A stretch of DNA of 64,000 bases. It comes from Prevotella scopos JCM 17725 (GTDB taxonomy: Bacteria; Bacteroidota; Bacteroidia; Bacteroidales; Bacteroidaceae). The notes under the pieces are model-generated. The model did no database searches. It worked only from the letters and a program-made list of their open reading frames with translations, and was not told the DNA's origin. Positions 9,402 to 18,021 of this stretch are shown in pieces. The stretch is from positions 248,001 to 312,000 of the forward strand of contig NZ_CP072389.1 in the NCBI RefSeq assembly GCF_018127785.1, read 5' to 3'. The position numbers and the translations under genes are program-made. Within the stretch, counting starts at the first letter, position 1. Each line of letters opens with the position of its first letter.

Positions 9402-11027
9402 ATGAAGACAAACGCATATAAATATATCGTAGGTGTCCTTGCCTTGTCCATGTTTACGGCTTGTGACTTCCAAAAGGTAAACACTAACGAGTTTGAACTC
9501 CTCCCAGAGGAGGGATTGATGGATGGTATTTCTATTGGTGGTCCTATAACTGCCATGCAGAAATGCGTCTTCCCAGTAGGAACACAGGCAGATGGTACCA
9601 GTGTTGCTAATAGATATCAAACAGCTTATAACCTTGCAGCAGATTGTTGGAGTGGTTATTTCGGTCAGAACAATAACTGGGGCGGTCCTAATAACCTCAA
9701 CTATTTCCTCAAGGATGGTTGGGTAGCATCGTCTTACACCGAGTCTTACTCAACGGTTGTACCTTTGTGGCAAGACTTAAAGGGTAAGACAGAAACACAG
9801 TTCCCAGAGGTTTTCGCCTTAGCTCAGATTCTAAAGATTTCTGCTTGGCATAAGGCTACCGATATGTTCGGACCTATCCCTTATAAGGAGGCAGGTAAAG
9901 GACTTATCACTGTGCCATACGATAGCCAGGAAGAAGTGTATAAGTCAATGTTCAAGGAACTCTCTGATGCTATTGAGGTGTTGACAAAGTACGCTGATAA
10001 TGGTAACAGCAAACTCTTGCCAAATGCTGATGCTATCTATGCAGGCGACGTTCACAAGTGGGTTGTCTATGCCAACTCATTGATGTTACGCCTTGCAATG
10101 CGTGTTTATTATGCCGATGCAGCCCTCTCAAAGCAGTATGCTTTACAGGCTGTCAATCATCCTTATGGTGTGATGAAGACTAAGGATGATGAGGCTAAGA
10201 TGGAGAGAGGCGCAAGCTTGGAGTTCAAGAATAACCTCGATGTTCTCATCAACCAGTATAACGAGTGCCGTATGGGTTCTTCTATGTTGGCTTACTTAGG
10301 TGGTTATCAAGACCCACGTCTGCCAAAGTACTTCAATACAAGTACTGTTTCTCAGGCAGTGACTGTGGGCACATACGGAAAGTATTCTGGTGTACCAACA
10401 GGTCATGACGTAAGCTCTAACGATGCTTTCAAGGATTCTTCTCGTCCAGCTATCACAAGTACAACTCCTACTTATTGGATGCGTGCTTCTGAGGTTTACT
10501 TCCTCTTGGCTGAGGCTGCTCTGCATGGATTCGCTGTGGGTGGTACTGCTGAGTCACTTTATGAGAAGGGTATCGAGATGTCATTTGAAGAGAATGGTAT
10601 TGCAAGTTCTGAGGTAGCAGACTATATGTCGTCTGGTCTCAAGCCATCTGCTTACAGTTTCCATCTCACTAATCCAGGTGTGAATGTAGACGTACCAGCA
10701 GTAACTCAGGCAACCACAGAGTGGACTGGAACCGATGAGGAGAAACTTGAGAAGATTATGATACAGAAGTGGATTGCACTCTATCCTAACGGACAAGAGG
10801 CTTGGACTGAGTATCGTCGTACAGGTTATCCTAAGTTGCATAGTGTGGTTACAAACTATAGCAACGGTGAGATTGATAGCGAGGTAGGCATCCGTCGTAT
10901 GCGTTTCCCAACTAATAAGTCTACATCGGCAGAGGATATTGCCAACTTAGAGAGTGCACGCAAGCTACTTCGTGGCGGTCTGGATAAGGCTGGTACACGT
11001 TTGTGGTGGGACAATAAGAATCATTAA
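9402..11027 (+). CDS. SusD/RagB-family glycan-binding lipoprotein
   Basis: A lipoprotein of 541 residues when started at the ATG at 9402. A TTG at 9396 is in frame, but the ATG gives the better signal peptide MKTNAYKYIVGVLALSMFTAC with a lipobox Cys at residue 21. The sequence has SusD-like features: an N-terminal TPR-rich region, YWMRASEVYFLLAEAALHG (about residue 360-380), and the C-terminal LEKIMIQKWIALYPNGQEAWTEYRRTGYPKL block typical of the SusD C-terminal domain. It caps the SusC barrel on the cell surface and binds the substrate. Only 6 bp separates it from susC, so the two are co-translated or nearly so. Confidence 0.96.
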   Translation: MKTNAYKYIVGVLALSMFTACDFQKVNTNEFELLPEEGLMDGISIGGPITAMQKCVFPVGTQADGTSVANRYQTAYNLAADCWSGYFGQNNNWGGPNNLNYFLKDGWVASSYTESYSTVVPLWQDLKGKTETQFPEVFALAQILKISAWHKATDMFGPIPYKEAGKGLITVPYDSQEEVYKSMFKELSDAIEVLTKYADNGNSKLLPNADAIYAGDVHKWVVYANSLMLRLAMRVYYADAALSKQYALQAVNHPYGVMKTKDDEAKMERGASLEFKNNLDVLINQYNECRMGSSMLAYLGGYQDPRLPKYFNTSTVSQAVTVGTYGKYSGVPTGHDVSSNDAFKDSSRPAITSTTPTYWMRASEVYFLLAEAALHGFAVGGTAESLYEKGIEMSFEENGIASSEVADYMSSGLKPSAYSFHLTNPGVNVDVPAVTQATTEWTGTDEEKLEKIMIQKWIALYPNGQEAWTEYRRTGYPKLHSVVTNYSNGEIDSEVGIRRMRFPTNKSTSAEDIANLESARKLLRGGLDKAGTRLWWDNKNH

Positions 11028-11044
11028 TATCAAGCATTTTGAAT

Positions 11045-12163
11045 ATGAAAAACTTTAAATATATCAGTTCGTTGGTATTGCTCTGTGCAGGAGTCCTTTT
11101 CTGTGGATGTAGCAAGATGACAGAGGTAGAGAACGAACCTTACGATCATATCGGTGGATATAATACGATGAACAATGCTGAGAGCGAGAAGTATTATGCC
11201 GATTTGAGAGCTTATAAGCAGCAAGCCGTTAACTATGGTCGTCCTGTTGCCTTCGGTTGGTATTCTAACTGGTCGCCAGCAGGTACCTACCGCCGTGGCT
11301 ATCTTACTTCTATGCCAGATAGTATGGACATCGTTTCCATGTGGAGTGGTGCACCTAACCGCTTTAATATCACACCTGAGCAGAAGAAGGACAAGGAGTT
11401 CGTGCAGAAGGTGAAGGGTACTAAGCTTTTGGAGGTGACACTCTTGTCTTACATTGGTAAGGGTAGAACTCCTGACTCTGTCTACACTGCTGTTGAGAAG
11501 CAGGCTGAAAAAGAAGGCTGGGCAAACGACCAAGCTCGCGTTGAAGAGGCTAAGAAGAAGGCTCGTTGGAAGTTCTGGGGCTATGAGGGTGTTGCTGGTT
11601 CTGATAACCATAAGCAGGCTTTGGCTCGCTTTGCAAAGGCACTCTGCGACTCGTTGGTAGCCAATGATTGGGACGGTTACGATATTGACTGGGAGATTGG
11701 TAGTGGTGTCTTCGATATGGATGGCACGCTTAGCACTAATGCCGACCTTGTTTATTTGGTAAAGGAGATGAACAAGTATATCGGTCCTAAGAGTGATCCA
11801 GAGCACAAGGGCCACCGTCTTATCTGTATTGATGGCCACTTTGGTGGACTTACTGAGGATTTGGATGGATATGTTGATTACTGGATTGACCAGGCTTACG
11901 GTCGTACAACTCACTTCGATTACTACGGTGTTGATCCAAAGACAATTATCACAACCGATAACTTTGAGTCTTCTTTCAAGAGTGGTGGTCAGCTGTTAAG
12001 ACAAGCCAAAAGTATGCCTTCTAAGGGTTACAAGGGTGGAGTAGGTGCTTATCGTTTCGATAACGACTACGACAATACTCCTAACTACAAGTGGATGCGT
12101 CAGGCAATTCAGATTAACCAACAGGTGTTCAAGGAGAGAATGGGTCAAACCACTCAACCTTAA
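11045..12163 (+). CDS. GH18 endo-beta-N-acetylglucosaminidase-like surface lipoprotein
   Basis: A lipoprotein (signal MKNFKYISSLVLLCAGVLFCGC, lipobox Cys at about residue 22) followed by a single GH18 TIM barrel, 372 residues from the ATG at 11045. The signature DxxDxDxE is complete: DGYDIDWE at residues 210-217, with Glu217 as the expected acid and Asp215 as its partner in substrate-assisted catalysis. A barrel strand reading PVAFGWYSNW (about residues 62-71) and a late WIDQAYGR segment (about 285) fit endoglycosidases of the EndoF/H/S type, which cut the chitobiose core of N-glycans. A chitinase-like specificity cannot be excluded. It lies 17 bp after susD, so it probably acts on the surface to release glycan for the SusCD pair. 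Confidence 0.9.
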   Translation: MKNFKYISSLVLLCAGVLFCGCSKMTEVENEPYDHIGGYNTMNNAESEKYYADLRAYKQQAVNYGRPVAFGWYSNWSPAGTYRRGYLTSMPDSMDIVSMWSGAPNRFNITPEQKKDKEFVQKVKGTKLLEVTLLSYIGKGRTPDSVYTAVEKQAEKEGWANDQARVEEAKKKARWKFWGYEGVAGSDNHKQALARFAKALCDSLVANDWDGYDIDWEIGSGVFDMDGTLSTNADLVYLVKEMNKYIGPKSDPEHKGHRLICIDGHFGGLTEDLDGYVDYWIDQAYGRTTHFDYYGVDPKTIITTDNFESSFKSGGQLLRQAKSMPSKGYKGGVGAYRFDNDYDNTPNYKWMRQAIQINQQVFKERMGQTTQP

Positions 12164-12203
12164 CATTGCATATCTCACATTATAAATTTAATAGAATACA
12201 AAT

Positions 12204-13349
12204 ATGAACAAGCATATTTTCAAACATATTGCTGTGGCGTTTGCCGCATGCTGTGTGGTGAGTTGCCAGGACAGTGAGAGCGATTTGTTGAAGCAGAAGG
12301 TCTATTTTGATGGTAATCTGCAGAAAGTCGAAATGCCAGACACTGGTTCAACCTTAGATGTTGATATTACTTCTCGCCTTTCTAACAAGCAAGATGGGGC
12401 AGTAGATGTCTCTTATTCACTTGCCGACTCATCATTGGTTGCTCTTTATAATAGCAAGTATGGAACAGACTATGTTGCTTTCAAGCATCAGAATGTTACG
12501 TTCAGTAAGACTTCTTCAACAATAGCTGCAGGAAGCATCTATGCTGACAAGGTGTCGTTGACGCTTAACAATCTTGATCAGTTAGAGGCAGGTAAGAACT
12601 ATATGTTGCCTGTCAAGCTTCATTCTGCTTCTACACCTATCATTGATGGTGAGGACGTTGAGTATATTGTTTTGGCTAAACCTGTCAAGATTACGAAGGC
12701 TGGTGATTTCTATAATAAGTATATCTCTGTGAAGTTCCCAGCAGGAACCTACTTTAAGTCCTTCACCTATGAGGCATTGGTTCACTCTATTTGGTGGGGC
12801 AGCAACTGTACCATCATGGGTTCTGAGGGTCTGATGATTTTCCGTGTTGGTGATGTTGGTGGTGGAATCTCTGCTGGTATTCTTCAGATAGCAGGTAGAC
12901 AGCACTACGAAGCACCTGAGAAACTTCAGATTAATAAGTGGTATCATGTGGCAGTAACCTTCGATCAAGCAACGGGTAAGACCGTTATGTATCTCAATGG
13001 TACGAAGTGGGCTGAGTCTGCATGGAATATCTCTGGCTTCGATCCTAACGCTGATGTTGGTTTCAACATTGGTAAGATTCCGGGCTTCCCTTGGGGTGAA
13101 CGTCCATTCTATGGTTATATGAGTGAGGTTCGTGTATGGAGTGTTGCTCGTACCGAAAATCAGATTAAGCAGAATATGTTAGGTGTTAATCCTAAGTCTG
13201 ATGGTCTGGAACTCTATTTCAAGATGGATGGTTCAGAGACCGTAAATGGCAATAAGATTAAGGATGCTGCTAAGGGTATTGAGTGTACTACTGGTGGTCT
13301 TGAGTTTGCTACTCTCGCTCAGCCTGTCACAATGAAGGATCTTCAATAA
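12204..13349 (+). CDS. DUF1735/LamG-domain surface glycan-binding lipoprotein
   Basis: A 381-residue lipoprotein with signal MNKHIFKHIAVAFAACCVVSC. Residues about 30-150 look like a DUF1735 immunoglobulin-like domain (VDVSYSLADSSLVALYNSKYGTDY). Residues about 165-350 form a LamG/concanavalin-like jelly roll with the familiar WYHVAVTFDQATGKTVMYLNGT and FYGYMSEVRVWSVART segments. Proteins of this build sit next to SusD in N-glycan and related loci and act as extra surface binding proteins; no catalytic motif is seen. The gene follows the GH18 gene by 40 bp and closes the operon. The natural terminator seems to be the hairpin at 14476-14508, now separated from it by an inserted IS. Confidence 0.88.
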   Translation: MNKHIFKHIAVAFAACCVVSCQDSESDLLKQKVYFDGNLQKVEMPDTGSTLDVDITSRLSNKQDGAVDVSYSLADSSLVALYNSKYGTDYVAFKHQNVTFSKTSSTIAAGSIYADKVSLTLNNLDQLEAGKNYMLPVKLHSASTPIIDGEDVEYIVLAKPVKITKAGDFYNKYISVKFPAGTYFKSFTYEALVHSIWWGSNCTIMGSEGLMIFRVGDVGGGISAGILQIAGRQHYEAPEKLQINKWYHVAVTFDQATGKTVMYLNGTKWAESAWNISGFDPNADVGFNIGKIPGFPWGERPFYGYMSEVRVWSVARTENQIKQNMLGVNPKSDGLELYFKMDGSETVNGNKIKDAAKGIECTTGGLEFATLAQPVTMKDLQ

Positions 13350-13379
13350 GGTTTCCCCTTAAAGAAATAATGGCCTATA

Positions 13380-14413
13380 TGACAAAAATGTGCTTAAAAT
13401 CCTTGTAACTATCTAATAATCATTATCTTTGTTTTATTTATATTTTTATGGCAAAAAATCTGCTTTTATTGTGGCTCAAAATCGACTATAAAACGTGGTC
13501 ATCTTAATGGTAGTCAACGCTGGTATTGTAAGTGCTGTAAGAGGAGCTTTGTTGGACATAATCGCCTTACCAATACCATTGTCAATAATCGTTATTCCAA
13601 GGGTAATCTAACAGTCAAAGATCTATCAGAGGAGTACGGAGTTTCAACCAGGACAATTTATAGAAAACTCACCAAATCTTATAAAGAAGAACTTCCCAAC
13701 CTTCTTGTTCGCCCTGTAGTGGTTTTAATGGATGCCACCTATTGGGGACGTAATTTTGGTGTCGTTATCATGAAGGATTCATTGTCTGGTGATGTACTTT
13801 GGTTTAAGTTTATCAATAGGCATGAACGTCTTGAAGACTATAAGGAGGGCATAAGCTACTTGGAGTCACTTGGGTATACCATTCAAGGGCTTGTATGCGA
13901 TGGTTTTAAGGGACTTAGGCAAGCTTTTCCCAATTATAAATTCCAATTATGCCAGTTCCATCAAGTAATGACTATAAAGACAAAACTAACTTCAAGACCC
14001 AAGCTTGAGGCTTCAAAAGAACTGCTTGAATTATCCAAGATGTTATGTCATACGGACAAGGAGTCCTTTATTGGGGCTTTAAAGGAATGGTACACCAAGT
14101 GGGAGGATTTTCTTAAGGAACGGACAACAACAGAAGATGGAAAATCACATTATACTCATAAAGCTCTACGTAGTGCTTTTTTGAGCCTTAAAAGGAATAT
14201 GTCGTCATTGTGGACATACTATGATTACCCTGAATTGAAGATGCCAAATACAAACAATGCCATTGAATCACTCAATGCAGATTTAAAGACAAAATTGAAC
14301 CTACACAAGGGGATCAGTATGGAAAGAAGAAAGATCTTCATCCAAGACTTTATAAAGTCCCATTCTCCTAAGAAATAAAAGGGGAATGGGAGATTTTAAG
14401 CACATTTTTGTCA
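13380..14413 (+). mobile_element. IS256-like element, Zn-ribbon transposase variant
   Basis: A perfect 22-bp inverted repeat brackets the element: left 13380-13401 starts TGACAAAAATGTGCTTAAAA, and right 14392-14413 is its exact complement. It carries one transposase gene with an N-terminal CxxC..CxxC zinc ribbon. No target duplication can be seen (flanks GGCCTATA and CATAAGAG). It inserted between the end of the sus operon and that operon's terminator. A near-copy of its right end follows at 14438-14459. Confidence 0.88.
13448..14378 (+). pseudogene. IS256-family transposase (Zn-binding variant), frameshifted at an A6 run
   Basis: Starting at the ATG at 13448 the reading frame is MAKNLL and stops after 20 codons. 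If one A is removed from the run AAAAAA at 13453-13458, it becomes MAKICFYCGSKSTIK and stays open to 14378, giving a 309-residue transposase. The restored protein has a zinc ribbon (CFYC and CKCC), a helix-turn-helix (TVKDLSEEYGVSTRTIYRKL) and DDE residues in MDATYWG, CDGFKG and NNAIESLN, as in the zinc-binding variant of the IS256 family. Without a shift only an internal GTG start at 13719 is available, which loses the DNA-binding part. Either the gene is dead or it depends on slippage at the A run. Confidence 0.82.
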
Positions 14414-14459
14414 CATAAGAGAAAACGACGCTAAAATAAGCACACTTTTGTCACATAAG
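14398..14459 (+). repeat. Direct duplication of the IS right end
   Basis: AAGCACATTTTTGTCACATAAG at 14398-14419 recurs with one change at 14438-14459, exactly 40 bp further on. The first copy is the true end of the element. The second is outside it and may be a scar of an earlier insertion or of a related element. Confidence 0.75.
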
Positions 14460-14475
14460 CCGAAATAATATATAA

Positions 14476-14508
14476 AAGAGTCGGACAGCGATGTCCGACT
14501 CTTTTTTT
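14476..14508 (+). terminator. Strong intrinsic terminator, probably of the sus operon
   Basis: A 12-bp perfect stem (AAGAGTCGGACA at 14476-14487 with TGTCCGACTCTT at 14492-14503) has a GCGA loop and is followed by a T run. Confidence 0.92.
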
Positions 14509-14510
14509 AC

Positions 14511-14680
14511 TTTGAACTCTTTTATCCTTTGAACTTTGATGTTTGAACTTTGAGCTTTATGATATGAGTTTTTTATCCTTTGAACTCTTTTATCTTTTGA
14601 ACTTTGAGGTTTGAACTTTGAACTTTATGATATGAGTTTTTATCTTTTGAAGTTTGAGCATTGAGGTTTGAACTTTACCG
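14511..14680. repeat. Low-complexity tandem repeat, TTTGAACTTTGA type
   Basis: Two to three degenerate units of about 66 bp, each made of TTTGAACTTTGA-like words and ending in TTTATGATATGAGTTTTT, fill the space between the terminator and hsdR. There is no ORF and no clear promoter. The rest of the gap to 14806 shows nothing notable. Confidence 0.7.
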
Positions 14681-14806
14681 TTGCAAAGGTAATTAATTCA
14701 TGATAGGAATGCAAGGCACATCTATGTACAGATATATGTAGGCTGTTCGTTTATCTTAATGAGAAGGCATAGCTCCAACCATTATGGCATGGCATAGACC
14801 TAACCA

Positions 14807-17800
14807 TTATGATATCCAACCATACCCCTGTACAGCCATATCTACAAAGTGATCCAGCAGCAGGTTTGTCTTGTTCGAAAACACCTCCCTATCATAGGTC
14901 TTTGGCAAATCCTTATCCAGCGACCGTTGTATCAGTCCCAACACCTTTGTCTTTGGTTGTGGGTCTTTATACCAGTCAACCACCAACAATCTTTCTTTTT
15001 CCTCCACCAACTTGTTATAGAGGTTTTTAGAAGCAAGGATAACTTCCTTCTCTTCATCCTTTGTTAGCTTTCTACCTTGGATAAGAAGGTCGTAGATTTC
15101 AAGTTCTTCCTCCTTTAATCCCATATCTGCCGACCGTCCCTGCTCTTTCTTGAGTTCATCAATCAGCTGTAACAACTTCTCATAGTAATCCTCATTCTCC
15201 GTACCACCTGCATTATAGGTGTCAATGATATTCTTGTATCTTTGGGAGAATGGCACTCTGGTACAGTTCTTATTAATCAACTGTTCCAAAGCTGTTTCTA
15301 TAAAGGTGCGGAGGTTATCAATCTCCATTGACTTATAAGGTGTTGCATTGATAGACTTACGAATACTTTCTATATCTAATTTACTTAAGTCGATCACCTT
15401 ACTCTGATGAATACTATATTGTGGCTTGTCTTCTGCAACCATCACCGTAACGCTATCGTCCAGTGTGTAGCTCATCTTCTCTTTTGCCCTTCTTAGTTTC
15501 TCATCATCTATTCTGTTACAGAACAGCCCATTGAGATAACTCAGTGGAGAGAACTTCTCATTCTGCCATCCAAGTTCAAATATCTCTGGCTTTGCAGCAT
15601 CATGCAGGTTCATCATAAGGTTACTCATCACCTTAAACCTGTTTTTACTCTCGTCTTTCTCAAGGATTTTGTCGTATGCCAATCGCAAGGACTCCAGTTT
15701 GTCAAGTGTGTCACCATCGGTGATAATCTTATCTAATCTTATCCCTAAACCTTGTAAGAAGGAGTCGCACTCCTCAATACAACCGTCAATGGTTGTGATT
15801 AACCGCGTAATATCCTTTGCTGGGAACTCTGCACCTTCCTCACCATTTGAGGCATAGTCAGACAGTGCTTGCTGCATATACTTAAACACATTGACATAGT
15901 CAACCACGATACCGCAGTTCTTACCGGGGAATACACGGTTGGCACGAGCAATCGCTTGCATCAGTGTATGTCCCTTCATCGGCTTGTCTAAATAAAGGGT
16001 TGAGAGGGAAGGGACGTCAAAGCCTGTGAGCCACATCGCACATACAAAGACCAAACTTAGCGGATCGTCCTTATCTTTAAATCTGTCTTCAATGTCTTTT
16101 CCCTCAGGTGTTATCTCGTTCATCTTGTTGCGATGAACAGTGATGTCTAATCCTTGCGCTTTGAATTTCTCTACTTCGTCAGCCTCTTCACTGATGATGA
16201 CAGCCATCTCAACCTTATTCATATAGTCTAATCGTGCTGTCAGCTCGTCACGTTCTTCCTTCGTCTTGGCTGCATTGCGCTCCTTGATGAGGGCTTTCTT
16301 CTCTTCTCCCCAGTAGTGTTGCACCTTCTCATACATCTTCACAGCCGTGTACTTATCAACACTGACCACCATTCCTTTTCCTAAGAAACCTCGTCTTGGG
16401 AAGTGGTGGGCAATGTCTTGTGCAATACGGTCAAGACGTCCGTCGCGCTTGATTACCTCTAAGATACGTGAGGAGGAGTTCTCTAAGAGTTCTCTTTCTC
16501 TATCGTTGAGTTCTTCTTCTTCGACTATCTTGTCAATGTCTGAGTCAAGCCAGTTATTCTCTAATCCCACCTCTGGCACTCGACGACTATAGTACAGGCG
16601 CACCGTACTACCATCTTCAATTGCTTGTGCAAAGTTATATTCTGATACATAGTCACCAAACCATTGGTTGGTCAATCGCTTTGAACCTAACAAAGGGGTT
16701 CCTGTAAAGGCGATGTAGTTAGCATTAGGCAGACCTGTATGCATATTCTCTGCCAACTGCTTATACTGTGTTCTATGTGCTTCGTCTACTAAGACAAAGA
16801 TGTCATTGCGCTCAGAGAGGATGGGATATTTCTTTGTCTTATCATACTGAAACTTATGTATCAGCGTGAAGACCATCGGTTTATTACCACTAAGGAACTC
16901 ACGCAGTTGAGCTGCATTCTTTGGCTGGCACTCTTCTTTCTCGCCAATAACCTCACTGCGCACGAAGGTCTTGTGTATCTGTGTGTCGAGGTCGTCTCTG
17001 TCGGTAATGACGAGGAAGGTGAAGTTGCCTTTTAGCTTACGCCTTACTTTTCTTACAAACATCACCATCGAATAACTCTTGCCCGAGCCCTGCGTATGCC
17101 AGAACACACCTAACTTTCCTTTTAGTTCTTCTCTGCGTTCCACGCTCTTCATGAGGTTGTTTACGCCTAAGTATTGGTGGTTCTTAGCGATAATCTTCAC
17201 GCGCTTATTGTCAAAGAAGATAAAGTTCTCTATATAGTCTAACAGGCGTTCCTTGCGGAAAAGACCGTCAATGAGGTTGATGATTGAAAGACCATACTCG
17301 GCTATATGCTCACGGTCGAGTTTCTCATGTTCATCGTTGACCTTTAGCCAGTCGAAGAAGAATTCATACTTAGAGTTCCAAGCACCCAACTTCGTCTGCA
17401 TACCATTTGAGAGTACGCATATCTGGTTTAGTGCAAAGATATTGGGTATATCTTCTCGGTAGCTAACGAGATTCTTCTCATAGGCTTCCTTTATCTTTAC
17501 GGTTGAGTTCTTCAACTCGATGAAGACCATTGGAAGTCCATTGACAAACAAGAGGACATCAGGGCGACGATAACGAATCCTACCCTTTATCCACATCTGG
17601 TTGACACAGTGGAAGTCGTTGTTCTCTACATTATCAAAGTCTATCAGCCGAACGATGTCAAAGTCGTCTTTGCCATTCTTCTTTACCTTTACATTGATGC
17701 CATTGCGCAGATAGTTATAGAACTTATAGTTTGTGTCCATCATGTCCTTACCCGTATAGTCCTTACGGAAGTCGGCTACAACCTGCGCTAAGATGCTCTT

Positions 17801-18007
17801 GTCAATCTGTGGGTTAAGTCGTTCTAAGGCAGTAAGGAACACCGCAGGTAAGATGCACTCTGACGAGTTGCGTCGCCCCGTCTTGCTAACGTCGTCTTGT
17901 GCCTCCACACTCGGGTCACACTCAATACGCTTCCATCCGAACTCTGGTTGCGATAGTCGGGTACAAAGGGTCTGCTCTATGTCGTCTTCACTGATAAACG
18001 ATTTCAT
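14807..18007 (-). CDS. Type I restriction enzyme subunit R (HsdR)
   Basis: The 1,066-residue motor and nuclease subunit. The N-terminal PD-(D/E)xK nuclease core is visible as RRPDVLLFVNGLPMVFIELKN (catalytic E-L-K at about residue 163). The SF2 translocase follows: Walker A HTQGSGKS at about 302, DEAH at about 406, AFTGTPL at about 435, and the helicase C-terminal motifs SLVFVCAMWLTGFDVP and QAIARANRVF. A C-terminal helical region for binding the methylase core fills the rest. It cuts DNA at a distance after ATP-driven translocation from unmodified sites. It is the last gene of the hsdM-hsdS-hsdR operon, 14 bp after hsdS. Length and motifs appear intact. Confidence 0.97.
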   Translation of the reverse strand: MKSFISEDDIEQTLCTRLSQPEFGWKRIECDPSVEAQDDVSKTGRRNSSECILPAVFLTALERLNPQIDKSILAQVVADFRKDYTGKDMMDTNYKFYNYLRNGINVKVKKNGKDDFDIVRLIDFDNVENNDFHCVNQMWIKGRIRYRRPDVLLFVNGLPMVFIELKNSTVKIKEAYEKNLVSYREDIPNIFALNQICVLSNGMQTKLGAWNSKYEFFFDWLKVNDEHEKLDREHIAEYGLSIINLIDGLFRKERLLDYIENFIFFDNKRVKIIAKNHQYLGVNNLMKSVERREELKGKLGVFWHTQGSGKSYSMVMFVRKVRRKLKGNFTFLVITDRDDLDTQIHKTFVRSEVIGEKEECQPKNAAQLREFLSGNKPMVFTLIHKFQYDKTKKYPILSERNDIFVLVDEAHRTQYKQLAENMHTGLPNANYIAFTGTPLLGSKRLTNQWFGDYVSEYNFAQAIEDGSTVRLYYSRRVPEVGLENNWLDSDIDKIVEEEELNDRERELLENSSSRILEVIKRDGRLDRIAQDIAHHFPRRGFLGKGMVVSVDKYTAVKMYEKVQHYWGEEKKALIKERNAAKTKEERDELTARLDYMNKVEMAVIISEEADEVEKFKAQGLDITVHRNKMNEITPEGKDIEDRFKDKDDPLSLVFVCAMWLTGFDVPSLSTLYLDKPMKGHTLMQAIARANRVFPGKNCGIVVDYVNVFKYMQQALSDYASNGEEGAEFPAKDITRLITTIDGCIEECDSFLQGLGIRLDKIITDGDTLDKLESLRLAYDKILEKDESKNRFKVMSNLMMNLHDAAKPEIFELGWQNEKFSPLSYLNGLFCNRIDDEKLRRAKEKMSYTLDDSVTVMVAEDKPQYSIHQSKVIDLSKLDIESIRKSINATPYKSMEIDNLRTFIETALEQLINKNCTRVPFSQRYKNIIDTYNAGGTENEDYYEKLLQLIDELKKEQGRSADMGLKEEELEIYDLLIQGRKLTKDEEKEVILASKNLYNKLVEEKERLLVVDWYKDPQPKTKVLGLIQRSLDKDLPKTYDREVFSNKTNLLLDHFVDMAVQGYGWIS

Positions 18008-18021
18008 AATAGACTATTTTG

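Noticed and set aside
11030..11914. 294-codon ORF on the minus strand opposite the GH18 gene
   Set aside because: The plus strand encodes a protein with signal peptide and complete GH18 motif; the antisense frame has no recognisable domain and is rich in residues typical of shadow frames.
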